Source: Sphaerotilus uruguayifluvii
GTDB lineage: Bacteria > Pseudomonadota > Gammaproteobacteria > Burkholderiales > Burkholderiaceae_C
DNA: 64,000 nt
Direction: 5' to 3'
Assembly: GCF_013294065.1 (NCBI RefSeq)
Contig: NZ_JABSNM010000018.1
Span: 1 to 64,000, forward strand
The notes under the pieces were generated by a model. The model was not told where the DNA came from, searched no databases, and saw nothing but the letters and a program-made list of their open reading frames with translations. Below, piece by piece: positions 38,517 through 49,442 of this stretch; within the stretch, counting starts at the first letter, position 1; the number at the start of each line of letters is the position of its first letter. A program made the position numbers and the translations under genes.

Positions 38517-39446
38517 TCAGGCGCCGCGTCCGGCGCGGCGCGCGCCGGCCAGCGCCAGCAGCTCGTTGCCGACCAGCGCGCCCAGCACCAGCAGGCCGCC
38601 GCTGAGCGTGGCCGGTCCCGGCACCTCGCCGGCGCCGACCCAGGCCCACAGCACGCCGAACAGCACCTCGAGCAGCCCGAGCAGCGCGATCTCCGGCGCC
38701 GGCAGCACGGCCGTCAGGCCGACCACCAGCAGGCAGGGCAGCGCGAGCTGGAACACGCCCAGCCCGGCCAGCAGCATCAGGTCATGCGAGGAGGCCTGCA
38801 GCGGCCAGGCCAGCGGCAGCGTCACCAGGGACGACAGCAGCCCGCCGATCAGCACCGCCGGCAGCATGTCGGGCGTGGCCGCGGCCTCGCCGCCGAGTGC
38901 CTCGTCCGGATCGCCGCTGCCGTGCGAGACATGCTGCAGCACGGTGAAGTTGACGGCCGCGGCCAGCGGCACCGCCAGCGCGACGCCCATGCCGGCGGCC
39001 GCGCCGGTCTGCAGCTCGGCACCGAACATCCAGGCGATGCCCGCGCCCGCCACCGCGATCGCGCCCCAGGTGCGCACCGGCAGCTGGTGCTGCAGGAAAA
39101 TGCGGGCGAACAGCGCGGTGATCAGCGGACCGATGGCCATCGTGACCAGCACGTTGGCCACCGAGGTCAGCGTCAGCGCGAACATGAAGGCGGTGAACAT
39201 CACCGACCAGCACAGGCCGGAGAGCCACAGGGCGCGCCCGCCCTCGCGCAGCGAGCGCCACAGGCCGGCGCCGCGCAGCAGCGGCAGCGCCACCAGCAGC
39301 GCCAAGGCGTTGAAGGCGCTGCGCCAGAAGGTCACCTCGAAGCCGCGCGCGGCCTCGAGATGGCGGCTGACGACGCCGGCGCTGCTCCACAGCAGCGTCA
39401 CCAGCACCATCAGCGCGACCGCGCGGGCATGGCTCATGCCCGGCAT
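38517..39446 (-). CDS. EamA/DMT-family transporter
   Basis: 309 aa. Ten hydrophobic segments in two EamA repeats: the first opens VALMVLVTLLWSSAGVVSRHL, the second about 150-290. The family exports amino acids, metabolites or drugs; the substrate is not deducible. An insertion with HGSGDPDEALGGEAAATPD (about 180-198) forms a hydrophilic loop between the repeats. It begins 5 bp after the typA stop on the same strand, so it is probably read through from typA. Confidence 0.88.
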   Translation of the reverse strand: MPGMSHARAVALMVLVTLLWSSAGVVSRHLEAARGFEVTFWRSAFNALALLVALPLLRGAGLWRSLREGGRALWLSGLCWSVMFTAFMFALTLTSVANVLVTMAIGPLITALFARIFLQHQLPVRTWGAIAVAGAGIAWMFGAELQTGAAAGMGVALAVPLAAAVNFTVLQHVSHGSGDPDEALGGEAAATPDMLPAVLIGGLLSSLVTLPLAWPLQASSHDLMLLAGLGVFQLALPCLLVVGLTAVLPAPEIALLGLLEVLFGVLWAWVGAGEVPGPATLSGGLLVLGALVGNELLALAGARRAGRGA

Positions 39447-39451
39447 GCGCG

Positions 39452-41287
39452 TCAGGAGCCCGCGCCTTCGCGCGAGGCGCGCTTGCGCTCGTGCTCCTTC
39501 AGGTGGCGCTTGCGCAGGCGCACCGACTTCGGCGTGATCTCGACCAGCTCGTCGTCGTCGATGAAGTCGACGCCGTATTCGAGCGTCAGGTCGATCGGCG
39601 GGGTGATCTTGATCGCGTCTTCCTTGCCGCTGACGCGGAAGTTGGTCAGCTGCTTGGTGCGGGTGGCGTTGACCACCAGATCGTTCTCGCGGCTGTGGAT
39701 GCCGACGATCATGCCCTCGTAGACCGGGTCGTTCGCCTTGACGAACATGCGGCCGCGGTCGTCGAGCTTGCCCAGCGCGTAGGTGAAGATCTCGCCGTCG
39801 TCCATCGAGATCAGCACGCCGTTCTTGCGGCCGCCGATGTCGCCCTTGTGGGCTTCATAGCCGTCGAAGATCGACGAGATCAGGCCCGAGCCGCGGGTCA
39901 GGTTCATGAACTCGTTGGAGAAGCCGATCAGGCCGCGGGCCGGGATGCGGTACTCGAGGCGGACACGGCCGTGGCCGTCCGGCTCCATGTTGATCATCTC
40001 GCCCTTGCGCAGGCCCAGCGCCTGCATCACGCCGCCCTGGTGCGCTTCCTCGACGTCGGCGGTGACCAGCTCCATCGGCTCGCACTTCACGCCGTCGATG
40101 TCCTGGAACATCACGCGCGGCTTGGAGACGGCCAGCTCGTAGCCCTCGCGGCGCATGTTCTCCAGCAGGATGGTCAGGTGCAGCTCGCCCCGGCCGCAGA
40201 CCTCGAAGATGCCGTCCTCGTCGGTCTCCTTCACGCGCAGCGCGACGTTGTGCTGCAGCTCCTTCTGCAGGCGGTCCCAGATCTGGCGGCTGGTGACGTA
40301 CTTGCCTTCGCGACCGGCCAGCGGGCTGGTGTTGACGCAGAAGTTCATCGTCAGCGTCGGCTCGTCGACCTTGAGCATCGGCAGCGGCTGCGGGTTGGCC
40401 GGATCGGTCACGGTCACGCCGATGCCGATCTCCTCGATGCCGTTGATCAGCACGATGTTGCCCGGGCCGGCGTCGGTGACCTGCACGCGGTCCAGGCCCT
40501 GGAAGGTCAGGACCTGGTTGATGCGGCCATTGACGCTCTTGCCGTCCGGACCTTCCATCACGACCACGTTCATGCCCGGCTTGATGGTGCCTTGGCTGAT
40601 GCGGCCCACGCCGATGCGGCCGACGAAGCTGGAGTAATCCAGTGCCGAGATCTGCAGCTGCAGCGGCGCTTCGGCATCACCCTGGTGCGCCGGGACGTGC
40701 TTCAGGACGGTGTCGAACAGCGCCGACATGTCCGGGCCCCACTGCTCGCCGGGGGCGCCTTCGGTCAGCGAGGACCAGCCGTTGATGCCCGAGGCATAGA
40801 CCACGGGGAAGTCGAGCTGCTCGTCGGTGGCGCCGAGCTTGTCGAACAGGTCGAAGGCGGCGTTGACGACCTTGTCGCAGTTGGCGCCCGGCTTGTCGAC
40901 CTTGTTGACCACGACGATCGGGCGCAGGCCCAGGGCCAGTGCCTTCTTCGTGACGAAGCGGGTCTGCGGCATCGGGCCTTCCTGGGCGTCGATCAGCAGC
41001 ACCACGCCGTCGACCATCGACAGCGCGCGCTCCACCTCGCCGCCGAAGTCCGCGTGTCCGGGCGTGTCGACGATGTTGATGTGCGTGCCGTTCCAGCTGA
41101 CCGCGCAGTTCTTGGCCAGGATGGTGATGCCACGCTCGCGTTCGATGGCGTTGTTGTCCATCACGGTGTCGACGACCTTCTCGTGGTCGGCGAAGGTGCC
41201 GCTCTGGCGCAGCAGCTGGTCGACCATCGTGGTCTTGCCATGGTCGACGTGGGCGATGATGGCGATGTTGCGGATCTGTTTGCTCAT
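39452..41287 (-). CDS. typA: Translational GTPase TypA/BipA
   Basis: 611 aa, the usual length. G1 AHVDHGKT is at 12-19, with [14 protein letters not shown] (G3) and [10 protein letters not shown] (G4). Elongation-factor-like domains II, III and V follow, and the BipA-specific C-terminal domain ends in a basic tail ([12 protein letters not shown]). TypA binds the ribosome under stress or cold and helps 50S assembly. Complete; a strong housekeeping assignment. Confidence 0.97.
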   Translation of the reverse strand: MSKQIRNIAIIAHVDHGKTTMVDQLLRQSGTFADHEKVVDTVMDNNAIERERGITILAKNCAVSWNGTHINIVDTPGHADFGGEVERALSMVDGVVLLIDAQEGPMPQTRFVTKKALALGLRPIVVVNKVDKPGANCDKVVNAAFDLFDKLGATDEQLDFPVVYASGINGWSSLTEGAPGEQWGPDMSALFDTVLKHVPAHQGDAEAPLQLQISALDYSSFVGRIGVGRISQGTIKPGMNVVVMEGPDGKSVNGRINQVLTFQGLDRVQVTDAGPGNIVLINGIEEIGIGVTVTDPANPQPLPMLKVDEPTLTMNFCVNTSPLAGREGKYVTSRQIWDRLQKELQHNVALRVKETDEDGIFEVCGRGELHLTILLENMRREGYELAVSKPRVMFQDIDGVKCEPMELVTADVEEAHQGGVMQALGLRKGEMINMEPDGHGRVRLEYRIPARGLIGFSNEFMNLTRGSGLISSIFDGYEAHKGDIGGRKNGVLISMDDGEIFTYALGKLDDRGRMFVKANDPVYEGMIVGIHSRENDLVVNATRTKQLTNFRVSGKEDAIKITPPIDLTLEYGVDFIDDDELVEITPKSVRLRKRHLKEHERKRASREGAGS

Positions 41288-41362
41288 GGGGTGTGTCCGT
41301 CAGCGCAGCCGCAGCGGCGCGGGGTCAGCAGGGAGAGTTCGGAAAATCTGTTCTCGGATCGG

Positions 41363-42376
41363 TCAGTCGCGCCGCAGCGCGCGCACCTCGGGGGGACTCA
41401 GCAGGCGGTCGGCGATCAGCTCGCCGGCCTTCACATGGGCACCGCCCAGCAGCGAGCGTCCGTCAGGGCCGTAGACGCGCACATGCTCGGCATCGGCATG
41501 CACCACCCGGCGGCGCATGCCGCTGAGAAAGCGCGCCGCGTCGGCCTCGCCGAGCTGCACCGCCGGCCAGTCGGCCAGCAGCACGTCGACCGGGCGCAGG
41601 CAGGCGTCGCGGGCGGGCTCGTCCATCGCCTCCAGCGCCGCCAGCGTGACCGAGCCGCGCAGGTCGACCGGTCCGCTGACGATGCGCCGCAGGCCGGCCA
41701 GGTGCGCGCCGCAGCCCAGCGCCTCGCCGATGTCCTCGGCCAGCGTGCGGATGTAGGTGCCCTTGGTGCACAGCACGTCGACCACCAGCAAGTCCGGCCG
41801 ATCAGCCTGCCACTCGATGATGTCGATGCGATGAATCGTGACCTGCCGCGGCTGGCGCTCGACCGTCACGCCGGCGCGCGCGTACTCGTACAGCGCCCGG
41901 CCATTGTGCTTGAGCGCCGACTGCATCGGCGGCAGCTGCGAGATCAGGCCGGTGAAGCGCGCGCAGGCCGCCTCGATGGCCGCGCGGTCGCAGGCCACCG
42001 GCCGCTCGGACGTGATCTCGCCCTCGCGGTCGCCGCCGACGCGGGTCTGGCCGAGCTGCAGCGTGGCGCGGTAGCCCTTGTCGGCCTCCAGGCTGACCTG
42101 GGAGAACTTGGTCGCCGCGCCGAAGCAGATCGGCAGCAGGCCGGTGGCCAGCGGGTCGAGCGTGCCGGTGTGGCCGGCCTTCTCGGCGCGGAACAGGCGC
42201 TTGACCTTCTGCAGCGCGTCGTTGCTCGACAGGCCCAGCGGCTTGTCGAGCAGCAGCACGCCATGCACCGGTCGACGCGGCACGCGCACCTTCGGCGCCG
42301 GCACGGCCGGGGCCGCCACCGCGTCGACAGCCACGGCCTCGGGCGCGACAGGAATCAGGGTCGTCTCACTGCTCAT
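41363..42376 (-). CDS. truB: tRNA pseudouridine-55 synthase
   Basis: 337 aa from the ATG at 42376, which overlaps the rbfA stop region by 11 bp; ATGs at 42379-42385 are alternatives. It isomerises U55 in the T-loop of tRNAs. The catalytic Asp is residue 74 in [14 protein letters not shown], after the family start [16 protein letters not shown] at about 38. [26 protein letters not shown] and a C-terminal PUA-like domain are present. About 35 Ala/Pro/Val-rich residues precede the usual start and look like a disordered extension. Confidence 0.95.
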   Translation of the reverse strand: MSSETTLIPVAPEAVAVDAVAAPAVPAPKVRVPRRPVHGVLLLDKPLGLSSNDALQKVKRLFRAEKAGHTGTLDPLATGLLPICFGAATKFSQVSLEADKGYRATLQLGQTRVGGDREGEITSERPVACDRAAIEAACARFTGLISQLPPMQSALKHNGRALYEYARAGVTVERQPRQVTIHRIDIIEWQADRPDLLVVDVLCTKGTYIRTLAEDIGEALGCGAHLAGLRRIVSGPVDLRGSVTLAALEAMDEPARDACLRPVDVLLADWPAVQLGEADAARFLSGMRRRVVHADAEHVRVYGPDGRSLLGGAHVKAGELIADRLLSPPEVRALRRD

Positions 42377-42743
42377 CGTCGGCATCGAGGGCGCGCTGCG
42401 CGTTGGCCTCGCGGATCAGCGCGTTCATCTCGGCCGCACGCTCGGTGGTGCGGTCGAAGTGGAAATGCAGCGTCGGCACGGTGTGGATCTGCAGCCGCTT
42501 GAACAGGCCGTTGCGCAGGAAGCCTGCCGCCTCGTTCAGGGCCTGACCGGTGGCCTCGATGTCGCCGACCAGCACCGAGAAATGCACCTTGGCGTGCGCA
42601 TAGTCGGGCGTGACCTCGACCGCGCTGATCGTGACCATGCCGACGCGCGGATCTTTCAGGCCGCGGATCAGCTCGGCCAGATCGCGCTGGATCTGGTCGG
42701 CGACACGGAAGCCGCGGTTGGGAATCGAACGCTTGTGTCTCAT
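42366..42743 (-). CDS. rbfA: Ribosome-binding factor A
   Basis: 125 aa from the ATG at 42743 ([22 protein letters not shown]). KH-like fold protein needed for 30S maturation and cold growth. Conserved [30 protein letters not shown] and the C-terminal [22 protein letters not shown] are visible. It lies between infB and truB, the classical order, and its end overlaps the truB start. Confidence 0.95.
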   Translation of the reverse strand: MRHKRSIPNRGFRVADQIQRDLAELIRGLKDPRVGMVTISAVEVTPDYAHAKVHFSVLVGDIEATGQALNEAAGFLRNGLFKRLQIHTVPTLHFHFDRTTERAAEMNALIREANAQRALDADDEQ

Positions 42744-42791
42744 GGGAAGGCTTTCGCGCGCTCCTTGCACGCTCCTTGCGCAAAACGACGA

Positions 42792-42815
42792 GGCCCCGGC
42801 GCTGGCGCCGGGGCC
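42792..42815 (-). terminator. GC-rich hairpin between infB and rbfA
   Basis: GGCCCCGGCG (42792-42801) pairs perfectly with CGCCGGGGCC (42806-42815) across a 4-nt loop. On the transcribed minus strand it is followed by TCGTCGTTTTGCG, a weak T-rich stretch. It may act as a partial terminator or RNA-processing/stability element reducing rbfA-truB expression relative to infB. Confidence 0.5.
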
Positions 42816-42839
42816 CGGAAACGGGGCGGACGCCGTGGA

Positions 42840-45800
42840 TTACAGCGTGCGCGCCACTTCCTTGATCTCGAAGAACTCCAGCTGATCGCCTTCAGCGATG
42901 TCGGTGACGTTCTTGAGCTTGATGCCGCACTCGAAGCCTTCCTTGACTTCCTTGACATCGTCCTTCATGCGGCGGACCGATTCGACCTCGCCGGTGTAGA
43001 TGACGATGTTGTCGCGCAGCAGGCGGAACTTGCAGTTGCGACGCACCAGGCCCGAGGTGACCATCGAGCCGGCGACCGTGCCGATCTTCGACGCGACGAA
43101 CACCGTGCGGATTTCCGCGGTACCGATGGCTTCCTCGCGCTGCTCCGGCGCCAGCATGCCCGACATCGCGGCGCGGATCTCGTCGACCGCGTCGTAGATG
43201 ATGTTGTAGTAGCGCAGGTCGACGCCGTTGCCTTCGGCCAGCTTGCGGGCACCGGCATCGGCACGGGTGTTGAAGCCGATGATGACCGCCTTCGAGGCCA
43301 GCGCCAGGTTGACGTCCGACTCGCTGATGCCGCCCACCGCCGCGTGCACGATCTGCACCTTGACCTCGTCGGTCGACAGCTTGAGCAGCGAGGCGGCCAG
43401 CGCTTCCTGGGAACCCTGCACGTCGGCCTTGATGATCAGCGGCAGCATCTGCGCGGCCGTCTGACCCATGCTCTCGAACATGTTCTCGAGGTTCGCGGCC
43501 TGGCGCTTGTTCAGCGTCACTTCGCGGTACTTGCCCTGGCGGAAGGTGGCGATCTCGCGGGCCCGGCGCTCGTCGGCCAGGACCATGAACTCGTCGCCGG
43601 CCGCCGGCACTTCGGACAGGCCCTGGATCTCCACCGGGATGGAGGGACCGGCCTCGGTGATGGGCTTGCCGTCCTCGTCGAGCATGGCGCGGACGCGGCC
43701 GTAGCTCTGGCCGGCCAGCACCGCGTCGCCACGCTTGAGCGTGCCCGACTGCACCAGCACCGTCGCGACCGGGCCGCGGCCCTTGTCCAGACGCGCCTCG
43801 ATCACCAGACCCTTGGCCAGCGCCTCGACCGGAGCCTTCAGCTCCAGCACTTCGGCCTGCAGCAGCACCTGCTCGAGCAGCTCGTCGATGCCCTGGCCGG
43901 TCTTGGCCGACACCTCACAGAACGGCGAGTCGCCGCCGTAGGCCTCAGGCACCACATGCTCGGCGACCAGTTCCTGGGTGACGCGCTCGACGTTGTGGCC
44001 GGGCTTGTCGATCTTGTTGATCGCCACGACGATCGGCACGCCAGCCGCCTTGGCGTGGCTGATGGCTTCCTTCGTCTGCGGCATCACGCCGTCGTCGGCC
44101 GCAACCACCAGGATGACGAGGTCGGTGGCCTTGGCGCCACGGGCACGCATCGCGGTGAACGCTTCGTGACCCGGGGTGTCGAGGAAGGTGATGACGCCGC
44201 GCGGCGTCTCGACGTGGTAGGCGCCGATGTGCTGCGTGATGCCGCCGGCTTCGCCCGCGGCGACGCGGCTGCGGCGGATGTAGTCCAGCAGCGAGGTCTT
44301 GCCGTGGTCGACGTGACCCATGACGGTGACCACCGGCGGGCGCGGCAGCGCCTCGCCCGAGGCCGCGGCGTTTTCCTCTTCGAGGAACGCATCCGGATCG
44401 TCCAGCTTGGCCGCGAACGCCTTGTGGCCCATCTCCTCGACGAGGATCATGGCCGTTTCCTGGTCGAGCTGCTGGTTGATGGTGACCATCTGGCCCAGCT
44501 TCATCAGCTGCTTGATCACCTCGGAGGCCTTGACCGACATCTTGTGGGCCAGATCGGCCACCGAGATGGTCTCGGGCACATGGACCTCGTGGACCTGGGC
44601 CTCGACCTGCGGCGCCATGCGCTGCTCGCCGTCACCGCGATCACCGCGGCGACCGCCACGGCCACCCGCCGGCAAACGCCAGTTGTTGCCCCGGCCGGCG
44701 CTCGCGCCGGCGCCATCACGGCCCTTGCCCGGTCCCGCACCGGGACCGCGCTTCTTCGCATCATCGGCCCAGGTCGACGACAGCTTCTTGGAATCGACGC
44801 TCTTGTCGCCATCCTTCTTGCCGCCGGCCGGCTTGTCGCCCGGACGGGCGGGAGCGCCCGCGGCCGGAGCACCGGCAGCGCCCGGCCCCTTGCGCAGCTG
44901 GTTGCCGGTGATGGTCGCGGCGCCCGCGGCCGGAGCAGCCGGCTTGGGCTCTTCCTTCTTCGCGACGCGCGGGGTGTTCTTGCGCGCCATCATGTCGCGG
45001 ATGGCCTGGGCCTCGGCCTCGGCCTTGCGACGACGCTCGTCCTGGGCAGCCGTCGCGCCCGCGGCAGCCGGCGCAGCGGCAGGCGCTGCAACGGTCGGGA
45101 CACGGCGGAACACGCCGCTGCTCTGCGGCTGCGCCGGCGCGACACGCGGCGGCACGACCTGCGAGCGCACCGGCGACGGCTCGACGCCACGCGGAGGCAC
45201 CGGCACCGGCGTCGGCGCGGCAGCCACCACCGGAGCAGGTGCGGGTGCGGGCGCCGGAGCGGCCACCACCGGGGCGGGAGCCGGAGCCGGTGCAGCCACC
45301 GGCGCGGGCGCCGGAGCAGCCGCTGCCGCGCCACGGGCCGCGACAGCACCCCGTCCGCTGGACGCGGCGCGACGGCGCGCGTTGGCCTCGTTCAGCGCAG
45401 CGACCTCGGCCGCGGCACGGGCCTGGGCCTCGGCACGGCGTGCGGCGGCATCGCGGGCGGCCTGCTCGGCGGCGGACACCTGGGCGACCTCCGGCTCGAC
45501 GGCGGCCGGCGGCTGGCTCTCGGCCTTCGCGGCAGCCGCGCGGGCGGCCTCCTCGGCGGCACGGGCCTCGCGCTCGGCCGCCTCGCGGGCAGCGGCTTCG
45601 GCGGCAGCGCGCTCGGCCGCCTCGCGGCGGGCACGCTCCTCGGCCTCGGCCTGCTCGCGGCGGCGCGCCTCCTCGGCAGCCGCCGCAGCGGCGGCTGCAG
45701 CCGCCTCCTGCTGCAGACGGGCCTCCTCGGCCTCGTGGCGGGCCGCTTCCTCCGCGGCCAGACGCTGCTGCTCGTCGTCGCCCAGCTCGACCGCTTCCGA

Positions 45801-46127
45801 CGCGACACCGCCCCCGGCCACGACATCCTCACGCTTGACGAAGGTGCGCTTCTTGCGGACCTCGACCTGGATCGTGCGGGCCTTGCCGGACGCATCGGCC
45901 TGCTTGATCTCGCTGCTGGACTTCTTCGTCAGCGTGATCTTCTTGCGGTCGGCACCGGTGGTGCCATGCGTGCGGCGGAGGTAGTCCAGCAGTCGTTCCT
46001 TGTCGGCCTCGGTGAGGGGGTCGCGGTCGCTTCCCTTGCTCACGCCGGCGTGTTGAAGTTGCTCGAGCAGCTTCGTCACCGAACTCTTGAGTTCGGCGGC
46101 GAACTGGGCAACGGTGGTCACAGCCAT
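42840..46127 (-). CDS. infB: Translation initiation factor IF-2
   Basis: 1095 aa, long for IF-2 because of an extended N-terminal domain. Residues 1-50 are the IF2N motif ([19 protein letters not shown]). About 80-480 is a low-complexity Ala/Arg/Glu then Ala/Pro region. A second IF2N lies at about 510-560 ([21 protein letters not shown]). The GTPase G1 GHVDHGKT begins at about 604, followed by [17 protein letters not shown] and [10 protein letters not shown]. Domains II-IV run to [12 protein letters not shown]. It brings fMet-tRNA to the 30S. Follows nusA by 81 bp. Confidence 0.97.
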   Translation of the reverse strand: MAVTTVAQFAAELKSSVTKLLEQLQHAGVSKGSDRDPLTEADKERLLDYLRRTHGTTGADRKKITLTKKSSSEIKQADASGKARTIQVEVRKKRTFVKREDVVAGGGVASEAVELGDDEQQRLAAEEAARHEAEEARLQQEAAAAAAAAAAEEARRREQAEAEERARREAAERAAAEAAAREAAEREARAAEEAARAAAAKAESQPPAAVEPEVAQVSAAEQAARDAAARRAEAQARAAAEVAALNEANARRRAASSGRGAVAARGAAAAAPAPAPVAAPAPAPAPVVAAPAPAPAPAPVVAAAPTPVPVPPRGVEPSPVRSQVVPPRVAPAQPQSSGVFRRVPTVAAPAAAPAAAGATAAQDERRRKAEAEAQAIRDMMARKNTPRVAKKEEPKPAAPAAGAATITGNQLRKGPGAAGAPAAGAPARPGDKPAGGKKDGDKSVDSKKLSSTWADDAKKRGPGAGPGKGRDGAGASAGRGNNWRLPAGGRGGRRGDRGDGEQRMAPQVEAQVHEVHVPETISVADLAHKMSVKASEVIKQLMKLGQMVTINQQLDQETAMILVEEMGHKAFAAKLDDPDAFLEEENAAASGEALPRPPVVTVMGHVDHGKTSLLDYIRRSRVAAGEAGGITQHIGAYHVETPRGVITFLDTPGHEAFTAMRARGAKATDLVILVVAADDGVMPQTKEAISHAKAAGVPIVVAINKIDKPGHNVERVTQELVAEHVVPEAYGGDSPFCEVSAKTGQGIDELLEQVLLQAEVLELKAPVEALAKGLVIEARLDKGRGPVATVLVQSGTLKRGDAVLAGQSYGRVRAMLDEDGKPITEAGPSIPVEIQGLSEVPAAGDEFMVLADERRAREIATFRQGKYREVTLNKRQAANLENMFESMGQTAAQMLPLIIKADVQGSQEALAASLLKLSTDEVKVQIVHAAVGGISESDVNLALASKAVIIGFNTRADAGARKLAEGNGVDLRYYNIIYDAVDEIRAAMSGMLAPEQREEAIGTAEIRTVFVASKIGTVAGSMVTSGLVRRNCKFRLLRDNIVIYTGEVESVRRMKDDVKEVKEGFECGIKLKNVTDIAEGDQLEFFEIKEVARTL

Positions 46128-46208
46128 GTGTTTGTTTCCTTGGGACGGGCGTCGTGTTCGGTCGTGCGTCGGTGTCGGTCAGGTCGGGGAAGGATCTCGG
46201 GGCCGGGC

Positions 46209-47687
46209 TCAGGCGCTGAACCAGTGCTCGCGGGCCTTCATGATCAGCGCCTTGGCCTGGGCCTCGTCGACGCCGGTCATCTCGGTCAGCTCGTCCACCG
46301 CGAGATCGGCGAGATCGTCGCGGGTGTGGATGCCGCCCTCGGCCAGGCTGGCGATCAGCTCGGCGTTGAGTCCTTCCATGTCGCGCAGGTCCTGCGACAC
46401 CTCCTCGACACGCTCCTCCTTGGCGATCTCCATCGTCAGCAGCGCGTTCTTGGCGCGGGCACGCAGTTCCTGCACCGTCTCCTCGTCGAAGGATTCGATC
46501 TCCAGCATCTCCTGCAGCGGCACGTAGGCCACTTCCTCGAGGCTGGCGAAACCTTCGGCGATCAGGATGTCGGCGACTTCCTCGTCGACGTCGAGCTTCT
46601 CGACGAACAGGCTGCGGATCGCGTCGCTCTCCTCGGCCTGCTTGGCCGCCGATTCCTCGGCGGTCATGATGTTGATGCGCCAGCCGGTCAGCTCGGAGGC
46701 CAGGCGCACGTTCTGGCCGCCGCGACCGATCGCGATCGCGAGGTTCTCCTCGTCGACGACGACGTCCATCGCGTGCTTCTCCTCGTCGACGACGATGGAC
46801 TGCACGTTGGCCGGCGCCAGCGCGCCGATGACGAACTGCGCCGGATCCTCCGACCACAGCACGATGTCGACGCGCTCGCCGGCGAGCTCGTTGGTGACGG
46901 CGTTGACGCGCGAGCCGCGCACGCCCACGCAGGTGCCGATCGGGTCGACGCGCTTGTCGTACGAGACGACGGCGATCTTGGCGCGGCTGCCCGGATCACG
47001 GGCGCAGCTCTTGATCTCCAGCAGCCCCTGCTCGATCTCGGGCACTTCCTGGCGGAAGAGCTCGATCATGAACGACGGCGCCGAGCGCGACAGCAGGATC
47101 TGCGGACCGCGCAGCGTCGGGTCGATCTCGACCATCATCGCCCGCACGCGGTCGCCCGAGCGCAGGTTTTCCTTCGGGATCAGCTCGCCGCGCTTCAGGC
47201 GGCCCTCGACGCGGCCGCTCTCGACGATCAGGTCGCCCTTGTCGAGGCGCTTGACCGTGCCGGTGAAGATCTTGTCGCCGCGCGACAGGAAGTCGTTGAG
47301 CAGCTGCTCGCGCTCGGCGTCGCGGATCTTCTGCAGGATGACCTGCTTGGCGGCCTGCGCACCGATGCGGCCGATCGGCACCGACTCGACCGACTCCTCG
47401 AGGAAGTCGCCGACCTCGATGTCGTCGATCTGCTCCTTGGCCTCGAAGTGCAGGATCTCGGCCTCGGGCTGCTGCAGGCCGGCCTCGTCGGGCACGACGT
47501 TCCAGCGCCGGAAGGTCTCGTAGGCGCCGGTCTCGCGGTCGATGGCGACACGGATGTCGACCTCGCCCTCGTAGAGTTTCTTGGTGGCCGAGGCCAGCGC
47601 CGACTCGACGGCGCCGAACACGACCTCGCGATCGACGTTCTTCTCGCGCGAGATCGCATCGACCAGCATCAACAGTTCGCGGTTCAT
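46209..47687 (-). CDS. nusA: Transcription termination/antitermination factor NusA
   Basis: 492 aa from the ATG at 47687, which overlaps the rimP stop (ATGA). The N-terminal RNAP-binding domain (about 1-130) starts [20 protein letters not shown]. The S1 domain (about 135-200) includes [14 protein letters not shown], and KH1/KH2 carry [20 protein letters not shown] and [20 protein letters not shown]. Two acidic AR repeats close the protein (about 360-490), the second ending [13 protein letters not shown]. NusA modulates pausing and intrinsic termination, which is relevant to the terminator in this operon's own leader. Confidence 0.97.
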   Translation of the reverse strand: MNRELLMLVDAISREKNVDREVVFGAVESALASATKKLYEGEVDIRVAIDRETGAYETFRRWNVVPDEAGLQQPEAEILHFEAKEQIDDIEVGDFLEESVESVPIGRIGAQAAKQVILQKIRDAEREQLLNDFLSRGDKIFTGTVKRLDKGDLIVESGRVEGRLKRGELIPKENLRSGDRVRAMMVEIDPTLRGPQILLSRSAPSFMIELFRQEVPEIEQGLLEIKSCARDPGSRAKIAVVSYDKRVDPIGTCVGVRGSRVNAVTNELAGERVDIVLWSEDPAQFVIGALAPANVQSIVVDEEKHAMDVVVDEENLAIAIGRGGQNVRLASELTGWRINIMTAEESAAKQAEESDAIRSLFVEKLDVDEEVADILIAEGFASLEEVAYVPLQEMLEIESFDEETVQELRARAKNALLTMEIAKEERVEEVSQDLRDMEGLNAELIASLAEGGIHTRDDLADLAVDELTEMTGVDEAQAKALIMKAREHWFSA

Positions 47688-48238
47688 TCTTCGTGACCTC
47701 CGGATTCTTGTGCCGCTTCGCCCGCCGCCGCGGGAACATCCTTGCGGGCGCGCCCCTTGAAGTCCACGACCGGCACCAGCCGGGCCTCGCGGACCTCGTC
47801 GAGCGTGAAGCCCAGCACCTGCTCGTCCTTGCCCTCGCGGAAGATCAGTTCCAGCGAGGCCTCGGGACCTTCCCCTGCCAGACGCAGGATGCCGCGGTAT
47901 TTCTTGCGCCCCTGGAAGACCTGACGCAGCGTGACGTCGATCTCGGCGCCCTCGAAGCGCTGGTAGTCGACCATGCGCCTGAGCGGCCGGTCCAGCCCCG
48001 GAGAGGAGACTTCCAGGCGGGCATAGTCGCAGCCCTCGACCTCCAGCACGCGCTGGAGCTGTCGCGTGACCTGCTCGCAGTCCTCGACCAGAACGAACTC
48101 GCCCGGACCGGTCGGGTAGACGGCTCCCGGAGTCCGGTCGATGTAGACACTCAGCAATCCACGCGGGCCACGCTCGCATTCCACGAGCTCGTAGCCCATC
48201 CCGGTGACGGTTCGTTCGACAGCCTGCTGCCAGTTCAT
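47684..48238 (-). CDS. rimP: Ribosome maturation factor RimP
   Basis: 184 aa. Two-domain 30S assembly factor. [20 protein letters not shown] and [24 protein letters not shown] are the hallmark segments, and the C-terminal SH3-like part contains [21 protein letters not shown] short acidic tail ([12 protein letters not shown]) overlaps the nusA start by four bases. It is the first gene of rimP-nusA-infB, downstream of the leader described separately. Confidence 0.95.
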   Translation of the reverse strand: MNWQQAVERTVTGMGYELVECERGPRGLLSVYIDRTPGAVYPTGPGEFVLVEDCEQVTRQLQRVLEVEGCDYARLEVSSPGLDRPLRRMVDYQRFEGAEIDVTLRQVFQGRKKYRGILRLAGEGPEASLELIFREGKDEQVLGFTLDEVREARLVPVVDFKGRARKDVPAAAGEAAQESGGHEE

Positions 48239-48394
48239 CTATGCAGTACAAACGGCAGCCTCGGAGCCGCGCAACCCCAGGAGCACCACCCCGCCCGTCG
48301 AATCCTTCAGCGGATCGTCCAGATCGGGAGGCCTGTCCTCGAGCCACGCCAGCCGGCTGCCGCACTCCTTCCGGTGCCTTGCGGCGGTTCAAGC

Positions 48395-48427
48395 AAAAAA
48401 AATGGGCTGGAATTTCATCCGCCCATT
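48395..48427 (-). terminator. Intrinsic terminator in the rimP-nusA-infB leader (attenuator candidate)
   Basis: On the minus strand AATGGGC (48427-48421) pairs with GCCCATT (48407-48401), extended by an inner GGA/TCC pair, and is followed directly by eight T residues (48402-48395). This is a textbook intrinsic terminator. It lies about 15 nt after the predicted transcription start and 157 bp before rimP. With no gene before it, it can only truncate the operon's own transcript. Confidence 0.8.
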
Positions 48428-48448
48428 CAGCGTTTTAGCGAAAACTGG

Positions 48449-48477
48449 ATGATACCCGAGCCGCGCCTCGCGGGCAA
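48449..48477 (-). promoter_or_regulatory. Promoter candidate for rimP-nusA-infB
   Basis: On the minus strand TTGCCC (48477-48472) and TATCAT (48454-48449) are separated by exactly 17 bp, matching 4/6 and 5/6 of the sigma-70 consensus. The predicted start is near 48442. A small GTTTT-CGCT-AAAAC stem and then the terminator follow. Confidence 0.65.
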
Positions 48478-48634
48478 CCACCCGCCCCGCCCCGAACGCA
48501 GGCCCGGCAGGCCATGCGGGCGTGAGACAATGCACGCCCTTTCCGGGAGCGCGCGCGCCGCGACCCCGGCGCCGTGCGCCCCGGCGCGACGGATTTCACG
48601 CACACGAACCAACTCGCCCCACAACGGAGATTCC

Positions 48635-49426
48635 ATGGGTTTCCTCGCAGGCAAGCGCCTCCTGATCACCGGTCTGCTGTCGAATCGCTCGATCGCCTAC
48701 GGCATTGCCAAGGCCTGCCACCGCGAAGGCGCCGAACTGGCGTTCAGCTACGTCGGCGAGCGCTTCAAGGACCGCATCACCGAATTCGCCGCCGAGTTCG
48801 GCTCGAAGCTGGTGTTCGAGTGCGACGTCAGCAGCGACGAGCAGATCGAGCGCGTCTTCGCCGACCTGGCGCAGGCCTGGCCGGAGGGCTTCGACGGCTT
48901 CGTGCACTCGATCGGCTTCGCGCCGCGCGAGGCCATCGCCGGCGACTTCCTCGACGGCCTGTCGCGCGAGAGCTTCCGCATCGCGCACGACATCTCGGCC
49001 TACAGCTTCCCGGCGATGGCCAAGGCGGCCTTCCCGCACCTGCGTCCGGGCAGCTCGCTGCTGACGCTGAGCTACCTGGGCGCGGTGCGCTTCGTGCCGA
49101 ACTACAACACGATGGGCCTGGCCAAGGCCTCGCTGGAAGCCAGCGTGCGCTACCTGGCCGCCAACCTGGGCCCGAAGGGCATCCGGGTCAACGGCATCTC
49201 GGCCGGCCCGATCAAGACGCTGGCCGCCAGCGGCATCAAGGACTTCGGCAAGCTGCTCAACCAGTTCGCCGGCAACGCGCCGCTGCGCCGCACCGTCACC
49301 ATCGAGGACGTGGGCAATGTCGCCGCCTTCATGCTGTCGGATCTGGCCGCGGGCATGACGGCCGAGATCAGCTACGTCGACGGCGGCTTCAGCCAGGTGA
49401 TGATGGGCAGCACGCCCGAAGCCTGA
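48635..49426 (+). CDS. fabI: Enoyl-[acyl-carrier-protein] reductase (NADH)
   Basis: 263 aa from the ATG at 48635. It reduces trans-2-enoyl-ACP in each cycle of fatty acid elongation. The opening [20 protein letters not shown] is the FabI form of the dinucleotide fold. The active-site residues are Tyr147, Tyr157 and Lys164 in [19 protein letters not shown], the FabI spacing Y-X6-[15 protein letters not shown] is the flexible substrate-binding loop targeted by triclosan-type inhibitors. Single gene, 16 bp before the response regulator. Confidence 0.97.
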   Translation: MGFLAGKRLLITGLLSNRSIAYGIAKACHREGAELAFSYVGERFKDRITEFAAEFGSKLVFECDVSSDEQIERVFADLAQAWPEGFDGFVHSIGFAPREAIAGDFLDGLSRESFRIAHDISAYSFPAMAKAAFPHLRPGSSLLTLSYLGAVRFVPNYNTMGLAKASLEASVRYLAANLGPKGIRVNGISAGPIKTLAASGIKDFGKLLNQFAGNAPLRRTVTIEDVGNVAAFMLSDLAAGMTAEISYVDGGFSQVMMGSTPEA

Positions 49427-49442
49427 TCCCGGAGAGCCCTGC

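Larger units (their letters stand above)
48239..48634. promoter_or_regulatory. rimP/fabI divergent region with leader
   Basis: This 396-bp gap has no gene. It contains, on the minus strand, a promoter (48449-48477), an early intrinsic terminator (48395-48427) and about 155 nt of remaining rimP leader. On the plus strand the fabI promoter must lie between about 48480 and 48620; no clear -35/-10 was found, but a GGAG ribosome site lies 6 bp before the fabI ATG at 48635. Confidence 0.6.

Noticed and set aside
42078-47696. Plus-strand open frame of about 1870 codons antisense to truB, rbfA, infB and nusA
   Set aside because: Same cause: high-GC codon bias keeps the antisense frame open. No recognisable domain and no ribosome site.
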